This document shows positions 1 to 11,800 of a DNA stretch of 16,678 nt, one piece after another. Below the pieces are notes generated by a model, which searched no databases, was not told where the DNA came from, and worked only from the letters and a program-made list of their open reading frames with translations. A program made the position numbers and the translations under genes. This DNA is from Chloromonas sp. AAM2. Taxonomy: Eukaryota > Chlorophyta > Chlorophyceae > Chlamydomonadales > Chlamydomonadaceae. The DNA lies in assembly GCA_004335635.1 (NCBI GenBank), contig QAXH01001374.1, positions 1 to 16,678 of the forward strand. The letters run 5' to 3'. How positions within the stretch are numbered: position 1 is the stretch's first letter; each line of letters opens with the position of its first letter.

Positions 1-2469
1 TGCGCTGCCCGCCCGCTGCGGCCACACGGCTGCCGCCGCCGCCGCTGCCGCCTCACCGCCCACCGTTGTGCACTTTTCCACGATAACGATGCACACTGCA
101 TGGCTGCGGCTACTGACCTCGTTGAGCTTAGTTGCACCCGTGGCGCGCTGCGGAGGCAAGACCCAATGACATGTTGAAAGGAACATAGCCTTTGGCCAAT
201 CTGACTTGCTCACTGCAACCTTAGCTCGCCCAGAGAGCCAAGAAACATTTAAGGTCGAGCACACACCCAACCTACAATCGCCACCATTCACAGCATGCTA
301 CCCGCTGTACGTGATATACAAAAGTCTGTTGGTCGCTCATGTACCATGGTAACTTGGCATTAACTGTTCATGGCAAGTGCATTTTGGTGACAATCCATCA
401 CGACCATCTGATACGATCATTTGAGACACTTCAAAGCCGTTGAATGAGTGATTGCACGAACAGATGCTCGTTTGCTTCCTTGTTTGCAGACAACAATGCA
501 GACTGGCGAATGCTTCATGGTGCTGGCGACCCACCATTGACTGGCCCATCTTCATGAGCTGGTACACTGGGCTCGATGAGCTGGTTAATGCTAATTGCAT
601 TGAGTGATTGCCTGATTGCGAACACGAGTTTCCTGTTGTGTCATGGCTTTCGCTTGAATTCAGGAAGAAAGTGGCGTAAATTTCCCACAGCAGTCGAAAT
701 GTTCTGCTGTCCACTTCCCAGGACATGCGGCGTTTTGGGCATGTGGCCGAGCACGCTACGAGAATGAGATGATGCTAAGTCACGCCATGGAAGTCCAGGT
801 TTGAAACCTGGTCAACGATCGACTCACCATTGACTGGCCCATCTCCATGAGTTGGTACACCTCCCCCGGCGAGCGCACCACCCACTCCGACAGCCCCTCC
901 ACAAACACACCCCGCCGACGGTCCTCGCGGATCACCAGGTTGGTGCGGTCAGGCTGGACAGGCAGACAACGGCGCACACTGTGTGTCTGTGCGCGTGTGT
1001 GTGTGCGTCCCTGGCATCTATATCGTCCCACAAGAGGAACAGAAGATGGCATGGCAATCTACCACGGTGTGGGTATGAAGCAACAAACCAGTTGTTCTCG
1101 ATGTGGCTGCTGCTGCCCCATACCGACGAGCTGGCGTAGCTTGTCAGGTGGTGGCTGTAGACCACGTTGCATGGCAGGCTCGTTATGCACATTCATGTCC
1201 ATGGTAATAGCCATTCAATCATTGAATAATTGATGCACAAGGCCAATGACAAGCTACAGACGAAAGCGCAGTCCCTCCAATCCGAACGTTTTACCTCATG
1301 AACTACAGAGCAGTCCTTTCGGTTCAAAACTTGACATTCACGAATCAGGACTGACAACCATACCAGGAAGCCATGAAAGAGTGTCAGGCCTCACCTTGAG
1401 CAGGTCGCTGATGACCTCATTGTATATCTGGAGATAGCTGGCTCGAACCAGGTACTTGCTGCAGCATCAGCACAGTTTGAGGCAAAGTTGAGAGCAGGTG
1501 CAGTTGGAAGTGCAAAGCTGCAACACATGCCAGAGGAGCAGCACATGCATGTAAAATATCAGTTCCATGCACAGAACAACTTAATGATTTGCAAAAAGCA
1601 CCGCTGCTGCGGCCTTGACTGCAAGTGCCCATCTTACCATGCCGCTGAATCCCGTGCACTTGCCTGGATGGCTCTGGGTCGTTGACAATGTGTGTGAAGA
1701 TGTCCTCCACAGTGCGAGGAATGATGCCGCGCTCAGGACCCTGGAACAGGAACAGGCAAATCCATGTACACATTGAACAAATGAAACAATAGACAAACTT
1801 GAAATAAGCCTAGTATTAGAACATCACAACAGGCAATGAAACAACATGCATTTGATGAGCTAGTATGGCATGCACACATGTTCGTTATGCCTGATATGCA
1901 TCACACACACCCAATGATTCGGGTGTACATTGCGCATACTAGTGCTCTGCATGACTGCATGCACACCAATCCACGCTCCATAGCACGACAAACACCACCA
2001 CGACCACATTGCAGCAGACAGCCTGTTTAGTGTGATCACTCCCTCCACTCCCCAAACTCTCCACCCCGCAACCCCATTCACCTGCAGGTCACCCTCCATG
2101 GTGTATGTCTTGCCTGTGCCCGTCTGGCCATACGCAATGATGGCTGCATTGTAGCCCTGGCAGGTAAGCGGAAAAGTAAAAACACTCAACAAGTCAGAGG
2201 CTTTACATGAGGGGAGGGACTCCAACCCGTCCAACCTAAAGTGAAGGGGATTGCGACACACCGCGATAGTAATGGAGTGTCTGCTCAACCTGACACTTGC
2301 TTAAGCACGTGAAAACACTGGCTTTTGTGCCCAGACTGGTGTCCAGGCATGCTACCACCGCAGCAGCAGCGCAGTCAGACTGTGACTGTGGCACTGGCAT
2401 AACTTCAGTTCTGATTACAACCTGATCTGCAGCACCTTACCTGCAACACCTGTGTCCTGTGGCGTCCCT

Positions 2470-2524
<55 letters not shown>

Positions 2525-3974
2525 GCACTTGCCCCTCACCTGCAGCACTGACAGCACCACTTGCTGTGCACTGCGCGCATACACCTGCTCCTGGCTGCAC
2601 TGCTGGTCGTACACATGGTCAAACGTGAACCTGCACACCAAGCATAGTGGAAACGAGTAGGGTTTATGAACAACGAGCAGGGGGCAGTCAGGATGTGCAT
2701 CCTCAGGTTGTTCTGCATCCTAAGCAGACCACCAAGCTGGCATGTAGAGTACAAATACAAATACCGCAGCTAGCAAGCACCATGCCCAATGGTTGATTGC
2801 TAAGCATACTTACAGGCACAGTCAAGGACGCAAAGCCATGCCACATCTCAAGAAATTACAGCCCTACCGGGCCTTTGTCAGCTAGTGTGACTTGTCAGTA
2901 GCTCTAAAGCAGGCGGGTTTTACACACTAGTGCCCACCTGTATGTTGCGTACAAGCCTAAGCCTGGGTCAACAATGCCCCCCTGCATGGTGAACCAGAAA
3001 TGCAGCCATGTGACCTCAATTGAGAAAGGGGTGTGCACCTGACTGGCTGGCATGTAGACAGCCCACAACATGTACTGTTTGACAGGAATCCACATGACAC
3101 GTGTCCTGCAGTGACAGCCACGTGGTTAGCAACTAATGCAGCCATGAAAGCTGAGCTTCATTAGTGCGCATGCACTTCCTTGGACCTCAAATGTTGTCCA
3201 AGGCAATTGTCCAACGCAAATTTCAGGTCTGAGCTTGCTGCCACTTTGCATTTGAATTCTGGTTGCATGCATGCCTTATGATTGAAGGTCGTTTGTTTCC
3301 ACAGTTTGCACTCGCTGACCTGGCTTTGTTGTGATGTGCTGGTTCAATGTGCTGATTTCATGCATGTCTCCAAGGGAAAAAGCGATTCGTTTTGTTGGTG
3401 CTTGTATTGCCTGGACATCCATCAATGCATGCCATTTGCAGCGAGCATGCTTGCTGAACCTGAGCAGAAGAAGCTTCACTCATGGTGGTAGCAGCATACC
3501 ATGCAATCGCCCCTTGCCATCCCACCTGCCGGACTGCTGACAAGTTCTCAGACAGAGTCAGTAGCCGTCCATTGCTTTCCACTTGTGTGGTACACTGGAA
3601 AGGCCGCAATGCTGTGCCCCGGAGTTCCCTGGGTAGAGGGGGCCTCACACGCACGACGACCTGCAGAGCATGGTGCACGAAGGGCTGGCTAAGCTCAACA
3701 TGTGCATGGGAGGGACCCCATGTTCGACGTAACCGCACGCCTTGCATGAGTTGACCAAGTTGACGACAGCATTGCACTCCCCTATGTGATCACTGCAGGT
3801 GGCATGGCGGGCGGCAGACTAGCAGTCGCGTCCTTCCACCTCCTGCCTAGTTGCAAGCCTAACCTTGAAATTGTCCTCGCTGGACGGACTCCAGTCGTCA
3901 ACAATCTCTTCATATTGCGTTTGTCCCTCAGCCATGCCGTCGCGCTGTGTCTGTGTGTCGCTGTGTTCAGTCAT
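1..3974 (-). CDS. Kinesin with N-terminal motor domain (3' partial, 9 exons in window)
   Basis: An ATP-driven microtubule motor. The start codon is at 3974-3972. Exons on the minus strand: 3974-3864, 3660-3526, 2981-2938, 2630-2540, 2156-2082, 1740-1664, 1458-1395, 953-828 and 147 to the left edge. All junctions keep phase. About 290 residues are readable: KVVVRVRPPLPREL at the first motor strand (about 37-50), RFTFDHVYDQ (97-106), P-loop GQTGTGKT (137-144), YLQIYNEVISDLL (186-198), GVFVEGLSEWVV (214-225) and switch I NEVSSRSH (250-257). Switch II (DLAGSE) and everything after it lie off the left edge. Exon 9 is certain to about position 64. Beyond that it either reads through an eight-alanine run or is spliced at a GTGGGC (63) or GTGAGG (56) donor. 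The motor resembles N-kinesins of ciliated protists and algae, but I cannot fix the subfamily. The frame is also open upstream to an ATG at 4091. I chose 3974 because it leaves a normal 37-residue leader. Intron 6 uses a GC donor. Divergent from PAF1. Confidence 0.93.
532..567 (-). repeat. Copy of the kinesin exon 8 tail plus donor site, inside intron 8
   Basis: These 36 bases match 825-860, the last 11 codons of exon 8 plus the first bases of its donor, with two mismatches. On the minus strand the copy reads VYQLMKMGQSM followed by GTGGGT, against VYQLMEMGQSM followed by GTGAGT in the real exon. One change is synonymous (CAA to CAG) and one gives E to K. No matching exon start is duplicated, and the one nearby acceptor I see (AACCAG upstream) would give an exon length that breaks the frame. 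It is most likely a relic or decoy splice donor, not a cassette exon. Confidence 0.8.
795..811. repeat. 17-base inverted repeat beside the exon 8 donor
   Basis: CCAGGTTTGAAACCTGG has perfect 8-base arms around one central G. In RNA this could form a six-pair stem (CCAGGT/ACCTGG) with a five-base loop. It lies about 17 bases inside kinesin intron 8, just after the donor at 827, so a hairpin there could affect donor use. No function is established. Confidence 0.6.
1459..1663 (-). other. GC-AG intron (kinesin intron 6)
   Basis: Exon 6 ends CCATCCAG at 1664 and is followed by GCAAGT, the usual form of a GC 5' splice site. The acceptor is CTGCAG before position 1458. This joins the exons as ...EPSSKYLVRASY..., keeping the lysine that commonly precedes the F/YLVRxSY motif in kinesins. 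Shifting to the GT three bases further in, with the matching acceptor, would give EPSRQYLVRASY, also in frame. The GC choice is therefore preferred but not proven. Confidence 0.7.
2473..2513. repeat. (CA)n microsatellite in kinesin intron 4
   Basis: A 41-base uninterrupted CA run, followed by the imperfect tail CGCACACGCACGG. On the gene's own strand this is a (UG)n tract starting about 25 bases after the exon 4 donor at 2539. Confidence 0.97.
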
Positions 3975-4355
3975 GGTCCCAAAATAAACTTGGCGACAGC
4001 TGAGCAGAGAAGCCACATCTAGTTGGTCGGGCAAGTCCCACCGCCGCCAACCACGAGCAGATGGGCTGGAAATCCAAGAACAGCTGTGCATTTTTATGAA
4101 AGCACGTGCGACGTTTCATCCCCCACTTTTGTGCCATAAACCCACATCTTGCACACGTCTGATTGTTACGTTGGTACTGCTACGGGTACCGCATCAATGC
4201 GATCTTGATCACAAAATTGGCCGAGCCCTGACCAACCAACCAGGAACCTGGTTGCTCCTACGTGCTGCTAACACCAGCTGCATGCCTTCCCTTCATGCAT
4301 AGAGTTGATATCACTGGCAGCTGCTGCTGATCTCGGGAGCCCGTTCAACAGCAGC
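3975..4355. promoter_or_regulatory. Divergent promoter region between kinesin and PAF1
   Basis: The 381 bases between the two inferred start codons must hold both 5' UTRs and both promoters, unless the kinesin starts at its upstream in-frame ATG (4091), which would leave about 264 bases. I see no clear TATA box. An inverted repeat, AACCAGG-AA-CCTGGTT, lies at 4238-4253. The PAF1 start is preceded by AACAGCAGC, an acceptable initiation context. Promoter activity is inferred only from gene orientation. Confidence 0.55.
4238..4253. repeat. Inverted repeat in the kinesin/PAF1 divergent region
   Basis: Arms AACCAGG and CCTGGTT are separated by AA. The dyad is about 100 bases upstream of the PAF1 start codon. 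It could be a protein-binding dyad or chance; nothing else supports a role. Confidence 0.4.
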
Positions 4356-7300
4356 ATGGCGAGCGCCAGCACAGCGGGCCCCCCTCCTCCCCCTCCACCT
4401 CCCCCGCCTGGCTTGCCTACCACCTACCAGCCTGCGCCAGGCAGTGCCGGCCCCTCAGGGTATGGGTGCATACGCATGTAGAGTCGTGGTGGTCGGGGCT
4501 TCATGCATGTCTGCCCATCACACCATGTGTGTGCACCGTCATGCGCAGGGCCCAGCCCAGTAGCAGGGAACAGCGGCCAGAGCAGCGGCCAGGGAGCAGT
4601 CAGAAGCACCTCGGCCATGATCCTCACAAACAGCATCATGACAAGCATCAGCATGACAAGCACAAGGTATGCCTTGTTCAACACTGCCTTTTCCAATGGA
4701 GCCTGCAAGAGCATTTTGATCTCCTGGACTTCTGCTGCTGTTAACAACGCTTGTGATGGCCTGCATTCGGTCACAGCCCGTGTGTAGAGTTGACAGCTGG
4801 CAGCACTGCAAGGCAGCAATGGCATGCCCGGCGGTGACGTCTTGTGCTAAAGGTATCCCTTCTAAATCTGGCCTTGGCCTTGCTTGAACATCTCCAGGAT
4901 AAACACCGTCCCCATGACAAGCACGCCTCCGGCAAGCCCAAGCCCAGTGCTGTCCCAGCACCGGCACCAGCCACACAGCCTGCAGCCACTGCCTTGGACA
5001 CAAGATTGAGGCGAGACACGCCCTTTTTGGCTACCATCCGTTTCAAAAACGACTTGCCAGAGGTGACTGGCATGCACCTGCATGCACGTAGTGCCTGCAG
5101 CTAAAAGAGTTGTAAAGAAGAATCGAGATATATAGATATTGTAAAGACTCTGTGGTCTGCCTGTCAAGCCTGTTAGCAGATTACATGCATGCTGTCAGAT
5201 TGGAAAGCCAGGGAAGCTGTTGGCTTGATATAGTCTAGTACCAGAATGTCTTTCGATTATTCGATGATCAGATCTAGTTGGCTGTGTAGGTAGACTTGCC
5301 AATACAGCTTTCAGGGCGTGTTGCGAAGCCACGATTATGACGGCTTTGGAAATGGACAGCTTGCAGAACCAGTAGATGCATGCCTCTTTTGTCACTTGTT
5401 TCAGGTGCCTGGCGATCCCAAGCTGCTAGTGCTGCAGCAACCCCCAGAGAAGCTGGCAGCCTTTTCAATCACAACATTGGAAAAGGTGAACATCACACTT
5501 AATTCATGCATTGCCTTCCACGCATGGCTTGCTTTTGGCAACTCATGCACTCCATTGAGAAGGGCCGGGAACTACCCACTGCACTCGTCATCTTTGCAGA
5601 CCACATGCTTACCCACATGCATGCTTACGACATCGCAATCAATCGAGCTCGCATCTTGCATGTGTACCCGCTGCTGCACCCCTCTTTTGAAATGACCATG
5701 ACTCGATGCATGTTGTCATCTTTGATGACAACGTGCTTACCCACATGCACGATGACAGCTCCATGCTTACTCATGCAGCCACCCAGCGCACACATGCACA
5801 TGGCTTGCCTGTGCACCCGCTGCTGCACCTCTTGCTTCTAATGATCATGAACATGATTCGTTCAGCGCACACAAGAGAGACAGAATCCATTGCTCTAATT
5901 CAGAGACTTTGCTCTAAATTAGAGAGGGTTGATGCAGACTCCTTACACTTCTCACCTTGACTCACTTCTCTCTTGCTTACTCGAGGGCACGTTGGCAGCT
6001 ATGATAGATCATCAACCATGCAGCTCACGTACGCATACTCCTGGTTACTCAGGAGCCGAAGCATGACCTAGTGCTCCCGCCTGACCTGGGCATCAGTCTC
6101 TCAGTGCTGGACATGGAGCGGTACGCAGTGCCCAAGGACAAGCCGGCACTGCACCCGGACGACCTCAAACTGCTGGGGGTGAGAGCCAGGCACAGGAGAA
6201 GCACAGACACATGGATGCTGGTGAACGGCAGGATGCACAGCAGGATGCACGGCAGAGTGAATGGCACCTGCATGCATATCACAAGCAGAAAAAAAACGCG
6301 GGTAGCCCAGGCCCTGAGAGTGTGTCCCAGGGTTCCGCTGTGTTTCTTAGACTGAGAGGCAGGGGCAAGGACTGATGCATGTATGCGGCAAGCAAGAGAG
6401 GCAGGGGGGATGTCAACTAAGAAAAGCAGCAAGGCACGTGTCCAGCTAGGCGAATGTGTGCGTCAGCAAAAGCAAACGCACTGGCGCTCTGCCATGGCAA
6501 GGAGGTACCTTTGCAGTGCAAACTACCGTGTATTGTGGGCAGCTCAACGAATCAGCAGCCCTCAAGTACATACACTCATTCACTCACATGAGCGTGTAAG
6601 TCTGAGCATTGAGGAAGGGATGCACAGTCTCAGGTAGAAGCCATGTGCCACTTGGCCTATACATGGTGTTGCCCATGCCTCCTGCAGCCCGACGCCGATC
6701 AGCTGCTCTTGCCTGGCGGCGCCCCGCTGGCCGGCCTGTCCAAGGCTGGCATGGGCCAGGGCAGCCCGGCGGCAGGGCCCAGGAGAGGCACGGCGCTAAG
6801 GAGCGCAGCCGAGGTGTCGTGGCTCATGAGAACCACGTGAGTGAAAAGCGATAGACGCATGGTCAGAGCTACCACTGCTGGCTCGTTGAATGGGCCACAG
6901 GCTTGTGCTCTAGCCAAGTTCTAGTCAATTCTAGTCACCTCCAGCAGATGCAAAGATTTCGAGTCGGTTTCTTTGCAGTTCTTTGTCTGTTTCATGCAGG
7001 ACTTCGCACTTGATCTGACAATCTGAATAAATGTGTATGATGAAAACCTGTGAAAAACGATGCTGAAAACGAAAACCCTGTCGGCAAAGGCTCCATTATC
7101 GTGATTGGGAATAAGGTTGATAGCTCGTTGGTTGCTACTTTCAAGGGTGAAAGAATAGTGTTGCATACACTCGTTGCCACTGTTGTGCCTTCACGGCATG
7201 GTCACTGATTCCAGCCTTGCAGGTAAGTAACAATGGGTGTGTGTTGACACTCATACCTTCAATACTACTGTACTGTGTTGGGGTGACAGAGTAACATTAT

Positions 7301-8675
7301 CAGCACTCGTTGCCATTCTTGGGTCTTCAGAGCAGAGGCATTGTTTCCAGCCTTGTGATGTGAACGTGTGTTAATAGTAGTTGAGAATTGCTATGCTGTA
7401 ACTTTTACTTGTGCGCGGCGTAGGTATCTGTCTGCGGATGCGGACGTGACCCGGGCCAGGCGCGAGCAAACCGAGTTCGACGCACGGCGCGAGAAGGAAG
7501 TGAGTGCAGGGCACATGCACATGCCATGCATGCACTGCGTCATATGATGTGCCTACTAACACGCTTCGGTTTCGACACGCTTAAACACAAGAGGTTGCAC
7601 ACAAAAGCTTCTGGACACCTGCTACTGCTTCACTTCGTGCATGCTCATCTGCGTTCAAGTTGTCTTTCCTGAGCCTGAGAGTTCATTTGCAATTTTGACG
7701 TGGGAAGACATTGCCAGAAAACGTCTGGCTGAGCGGGCGGGTTGCTGGCACAGCATGCAGAAAGGCCCCGAGCTGACCCATGTTTGCTGGCATGTGCCCA
7801 TGTGCTATGTTCTCAGCGCCTACCGGCTGGTGAGGAGCTGGAAGAGGGCGATGAGGAGGCCCAACGCTTGGCCCAGATCCGCCTGATCGAGTCGACCTTC
7901 ACGGCTGCAAGGGCACCCCCTGTGCACGGCACCAAGCCGGGCATGCGTGCTCTGGAGGTCATGGAAGGTGCGTAAATGATAATAAGAAGAATACGAGTAT
8001 GAACATCAAAAAGAGAAATATCACGCCTGGCTCTGATGTTATATGGAAGGTTCACAATATTGTTATCAATACCCATGTAAGCACAGTTAACAATCCCTTG
8101 ATGGTTTCACGAGTCACTGGCCTTCCCCTTTGTCTGCCCCTTCTTCTCGAGCCTGGTGATGATCAAGGGCAGCGCCATGATGTAGGCCCAGTCCTTGTCG
8201 TATGCACTGTCGCGGTGTCGCCCTGAACTAGTTCAATCCTTTTTCCACCCGCCTGTGGCATCCTTGTTTTCAACTGTTCCCCACCCAAAGCCTTTCCCTG
8301 CATCCCTCTGCCTGTGCGTACAGTTCTTCCTGACGTTGACTGGTGGTCACACAAGTTCATGTCGGCGCACTTTGACCGAGACCCCGCTGTGGAGATGGAA
8401 GAGCTGGTGGCGCTCAACAACCCCGACCTGGCGAGACAGGTGTGTTTGGTTTGTATGAATCAACGTCTCCTTCTTCAGTGTAGCTGTGCTATACTCGCTG
8501 GCTGTTAACGTGCACAAGGCTGATTTAAATCATGTGTGCTGCTCATGCATTGCCGTTTTTGTGTAGTTCTGTTTGATGGCAGACTTTGCAAGCGGGGAGA
8601 GTGTGCTTTGCTTGTTCCTGACGTTTTCTGCATGTTTGCGACGGCCTTTGGTAGTGATTCACTGAAGTTGAACCG

Positions 8676-8718
<43 letters not shown>

Positions 8719-8863
8719 CTTTTTACATCCGTGTCGATGCGCGCAATGCGCATAAGGGATGTGTCCCGCAACTCAGGGACCAAAAAACCCAAAGTCAATC
8801 AATATGAGTCATAAAGCGAAAAGTCATAATAATGCAGGAGCCTGGCAGTTGGTGGCAGAACAA

Positions 8864-8895
<32 letters not shown>

Positions 8896-11800
8896 CATGA
8901 CCTTCAGTCCGGGGAGGACTGCTCAGCGGTGTTGAATGGTTGTGCCCCATCGAACCGTTGCTGAACCGTTCTTTGACACGTGCAGGTGGTTGGCCTCAGC
9001 GTGCTCAAGGGCTTCAAGTTGGAAGAGGAAGCCACTCAGGTGAGGCCACACAAGGGCTGTGGGCATGTTGTTCGTGCATATTCGGCGATGAGCAGGGCCA
9101 GAACCAGGCAGGTCCTTGACCTTTAACCCTTGGACTGTCACCACGTTCATATCCTTCAGCTTACATGGCCTTGACATGGCCTTGACCTCGCCTTCAATAG
9201 ACTGTGCCACGGTAGGCACATTTCAGTTCTCACTGATGCATCACCTGACAAACAAACACGGGATGACCTGCCGGAGCGACTTGTTGGGAGAAGGCATGTG
9301 TTCATTGTAGGACAAATCAGAATCAAGGGCTGGTAGTCTGACTGTACACACCGCAGCACGAGTGTAGATCATGCGTGATGTGCGTGTGATGTTTGCATCC
9401 TTATGGAGTGTTGCGTTGAAGGTACCCCAAGGATTGAGTAGCAGCTGTCGTTGTCTGTTGACATCCGTCCCGATGCGCGCAAGGGATGTGTTCCGCGTCT
9501 CAGGGGCAAATGGACTCAGAAGTCAGTCATTATTACTCATTAAAAGGCAACGCAGCTGGATCCAATTCCATGCGCGCAAGGGACGTGTTCCGCGCCTCAG
9601 GGGCAAATGGACTCAGAAGTCAGTCAGCATGAGTCATAAAGAGGCATTGCAGCTTAATTCAATTCCGTTGAGCATTGAGTGGAAGGTACCCGTGGATGGA
9701 GTAGAAGTTTGGAGGGCAGTTGCAGCAGACCACGTGATCTCATTGTCTCATGCTCGTGCAGACGGGCGGGCGGGCAGGTGCTGCTAACAGCGCCAACGGG
9801 CGCTTCATGGCGCTGCTGCTGCCACGCGACATTCAGGCAGCCGCATCCCTCCTGCAAGAAAAGGGCGCCAGGTGTGCAATGAAAGCAGGTCAACCCACGC
9901 AAGGCGTACCATGCATCTAACACTGCCAAACTATGGTTTTGGGACGTAAGCGGTCACATTGGCTTTGCTCTGGCGTACGTACAGGCGGCACTGAATTTAG
10001 GCATGCCCTGAGTTGCGGGGCCAGCTTCCGTCGGTTTGTCCGGCTCTCTGTTCGCCTTGCTCCTCGCGAGAGCGTAACATGTGATGCCAATGTGGCAAGA
10101 GGTTCTCCTGCCTTGAATACACAGTTGTAAACCTCTGTCAGCTGCTGGTGTGCTCTTGGCCTATCAGCCGGTGTGGCGCCGCTTGCTGCTACTCGTGCCC
10201 AAAGCATAGCCTCAACATGCCCCCCAGGTCCCCTGCCGTTGACACAGTGCTGACCTCTGTCAGCTGCGGTCCTTTGGCAGGTGTGATGCCGCTTGGTACT
10301 CACTGGTCTTGATTGCGTGTTGTGTGCAGTGGCTTGCCTGCTGACGACCTGGAGGGCGAGTACAGCTGGGCGAGGGAGTACTCGTACGACCTCAACAACA
10401 AGAATACCAAGAAGGTAGGCGGGGTATGGAGGGGAGGGGAGGGTCGCAACAGGGAGGGAGGGAAATAGCAGAAAGGCGGTATAGCCAAGGCAGGCGGGAT
10501 ATGGAGGGGGTAGGTCAGCAGAGTTGTGTCTTAATGGGAGAACTTCTTATCCCTGTGTTTTGGGAGATGCAGACCGCCATTACACACATGGACACACCCG
10601 TTCACTTGACACCCGTTCAAGTCTCAAACACATTGGGTCATGTTTTAGTGTGCCCCATTGAGACCCCAACAGAGGGTGAGGGGCGAATTGGAGGATACGT
10701 CTAAATGCTCGTGCCATGATCATAGGGCATAGGCAACAAAGACAATTGATGCAACAGGTGGGGTGGGGAATATCAAGAAGGCGGCTAAACATATACCTGT
10801 CAGGAACAACTCGCTATGCAGAAGGTGGATGAATGAGCCTTCGCACGGGCGAGAGGAAAAGTAGGCTTAAAGACTGGCCAGCTGAAGTCAGTTTGTAGTA
10901 TAAATCACTATCACGTTGGAATTTTCACCATGTGTGTGTGCGTGAGTGGTTGTTTTGCTTTGCTCGTCTGCTCAGGACGCAGACCGGGCAACCAACGCCA
11001 ACAATGCTCAGCAGGCTTATCTGCTGCGGTTCCAGGTATGCAGGAGCAGCGACTACCACCACCAGAGCAACCAATCGTGGCTGGGATATTGTCACCTTGG
11101 CTGTTTGAGTGAAGATAGCATCTTCTTGTGGTTTCCCGCGCCACGTCAGTGGTTGTGCACAGCCTCACTTTGTCCAACCTATTGTTCAAAGCTCGTACTT
11201 TTTGCATGGTATGTATCTAGGCAACGTGACACAGCAAGTATCAAAACTCGTTGCTGGTTTGCGTTGGCTTTCAGGGTGGCAAGGCTTTGTACTGCGAGCT
11301 CAACTCCACCTTAGAACTCCGGGGCAAGCGGGAAGCAGGCGCTCGGTCACGCACTGCAAACCAGTTCCAGAGGCCATCCAAGGTGCGCTGCAAGTGCATA
11401 TGGCCGCGTCCTTGACGCAGTAAGGATTTCGTTGCCAGGAAAGCGCATGGCAGGACACTTGAGCACATGGTAAATGAAATAGGCACAGAGAGCCGTCCTT
11501 GATGCAGTAAGGATTTCGTTGCCAGGAAAGCACACAGAGATGGTGCAGGCAGAAGAAGGTGAAGCTAGGCACACACACCCCGCGACAGCACAGCACAACG
11601 CTTTGATGGCGTGTAGTCCGGGAGGCACACTCAGGCAGGCGGCCAGGATCACTGAAGCGTGCATGGTGCAATAGGTAGACAAACGCAACACTTGGGCACC
11701 AGCAACGGAGCGGACAGAAGGCTGCCCGTCAAAGGGGGCCATCCGAGGTCAGACAGTGCAGGCAGGTGCCTAAGTGCTGGTGATGTGCCTTGGTGCAGGT

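Noticed and set aside
532..700. Intron 8 copy of the exon 8 tail as a mutually exclusive exon
   Set aside because: Only the exon's end is copied. The nearest plausible acceptor would give a length not divisible by three, so inclusion would break the reading frame.
847..1233. Plus-strand open frame of 128 codons
   Set aside because: It is the antisense shadow of kinesin exon 8, whose minus-strand translation is clear kinesin sequence with correct splice sites.
1436..1452. GGTTCGAGCC on the minus strand, resembling a tRNA B box
   Set aside because: It is the coding sequence for LVRAS in kinesin exon 7, and no tRNA A box or cloverleaf surrounds it.
3975..4091. Upstream in-frame start for the kinesin at 4091 (39 extra residues)
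   Set aside because: It is possible, but the extra residues show no feature, and the 3974 start already gives a normal leader before the motor. It is left as an alternative only.
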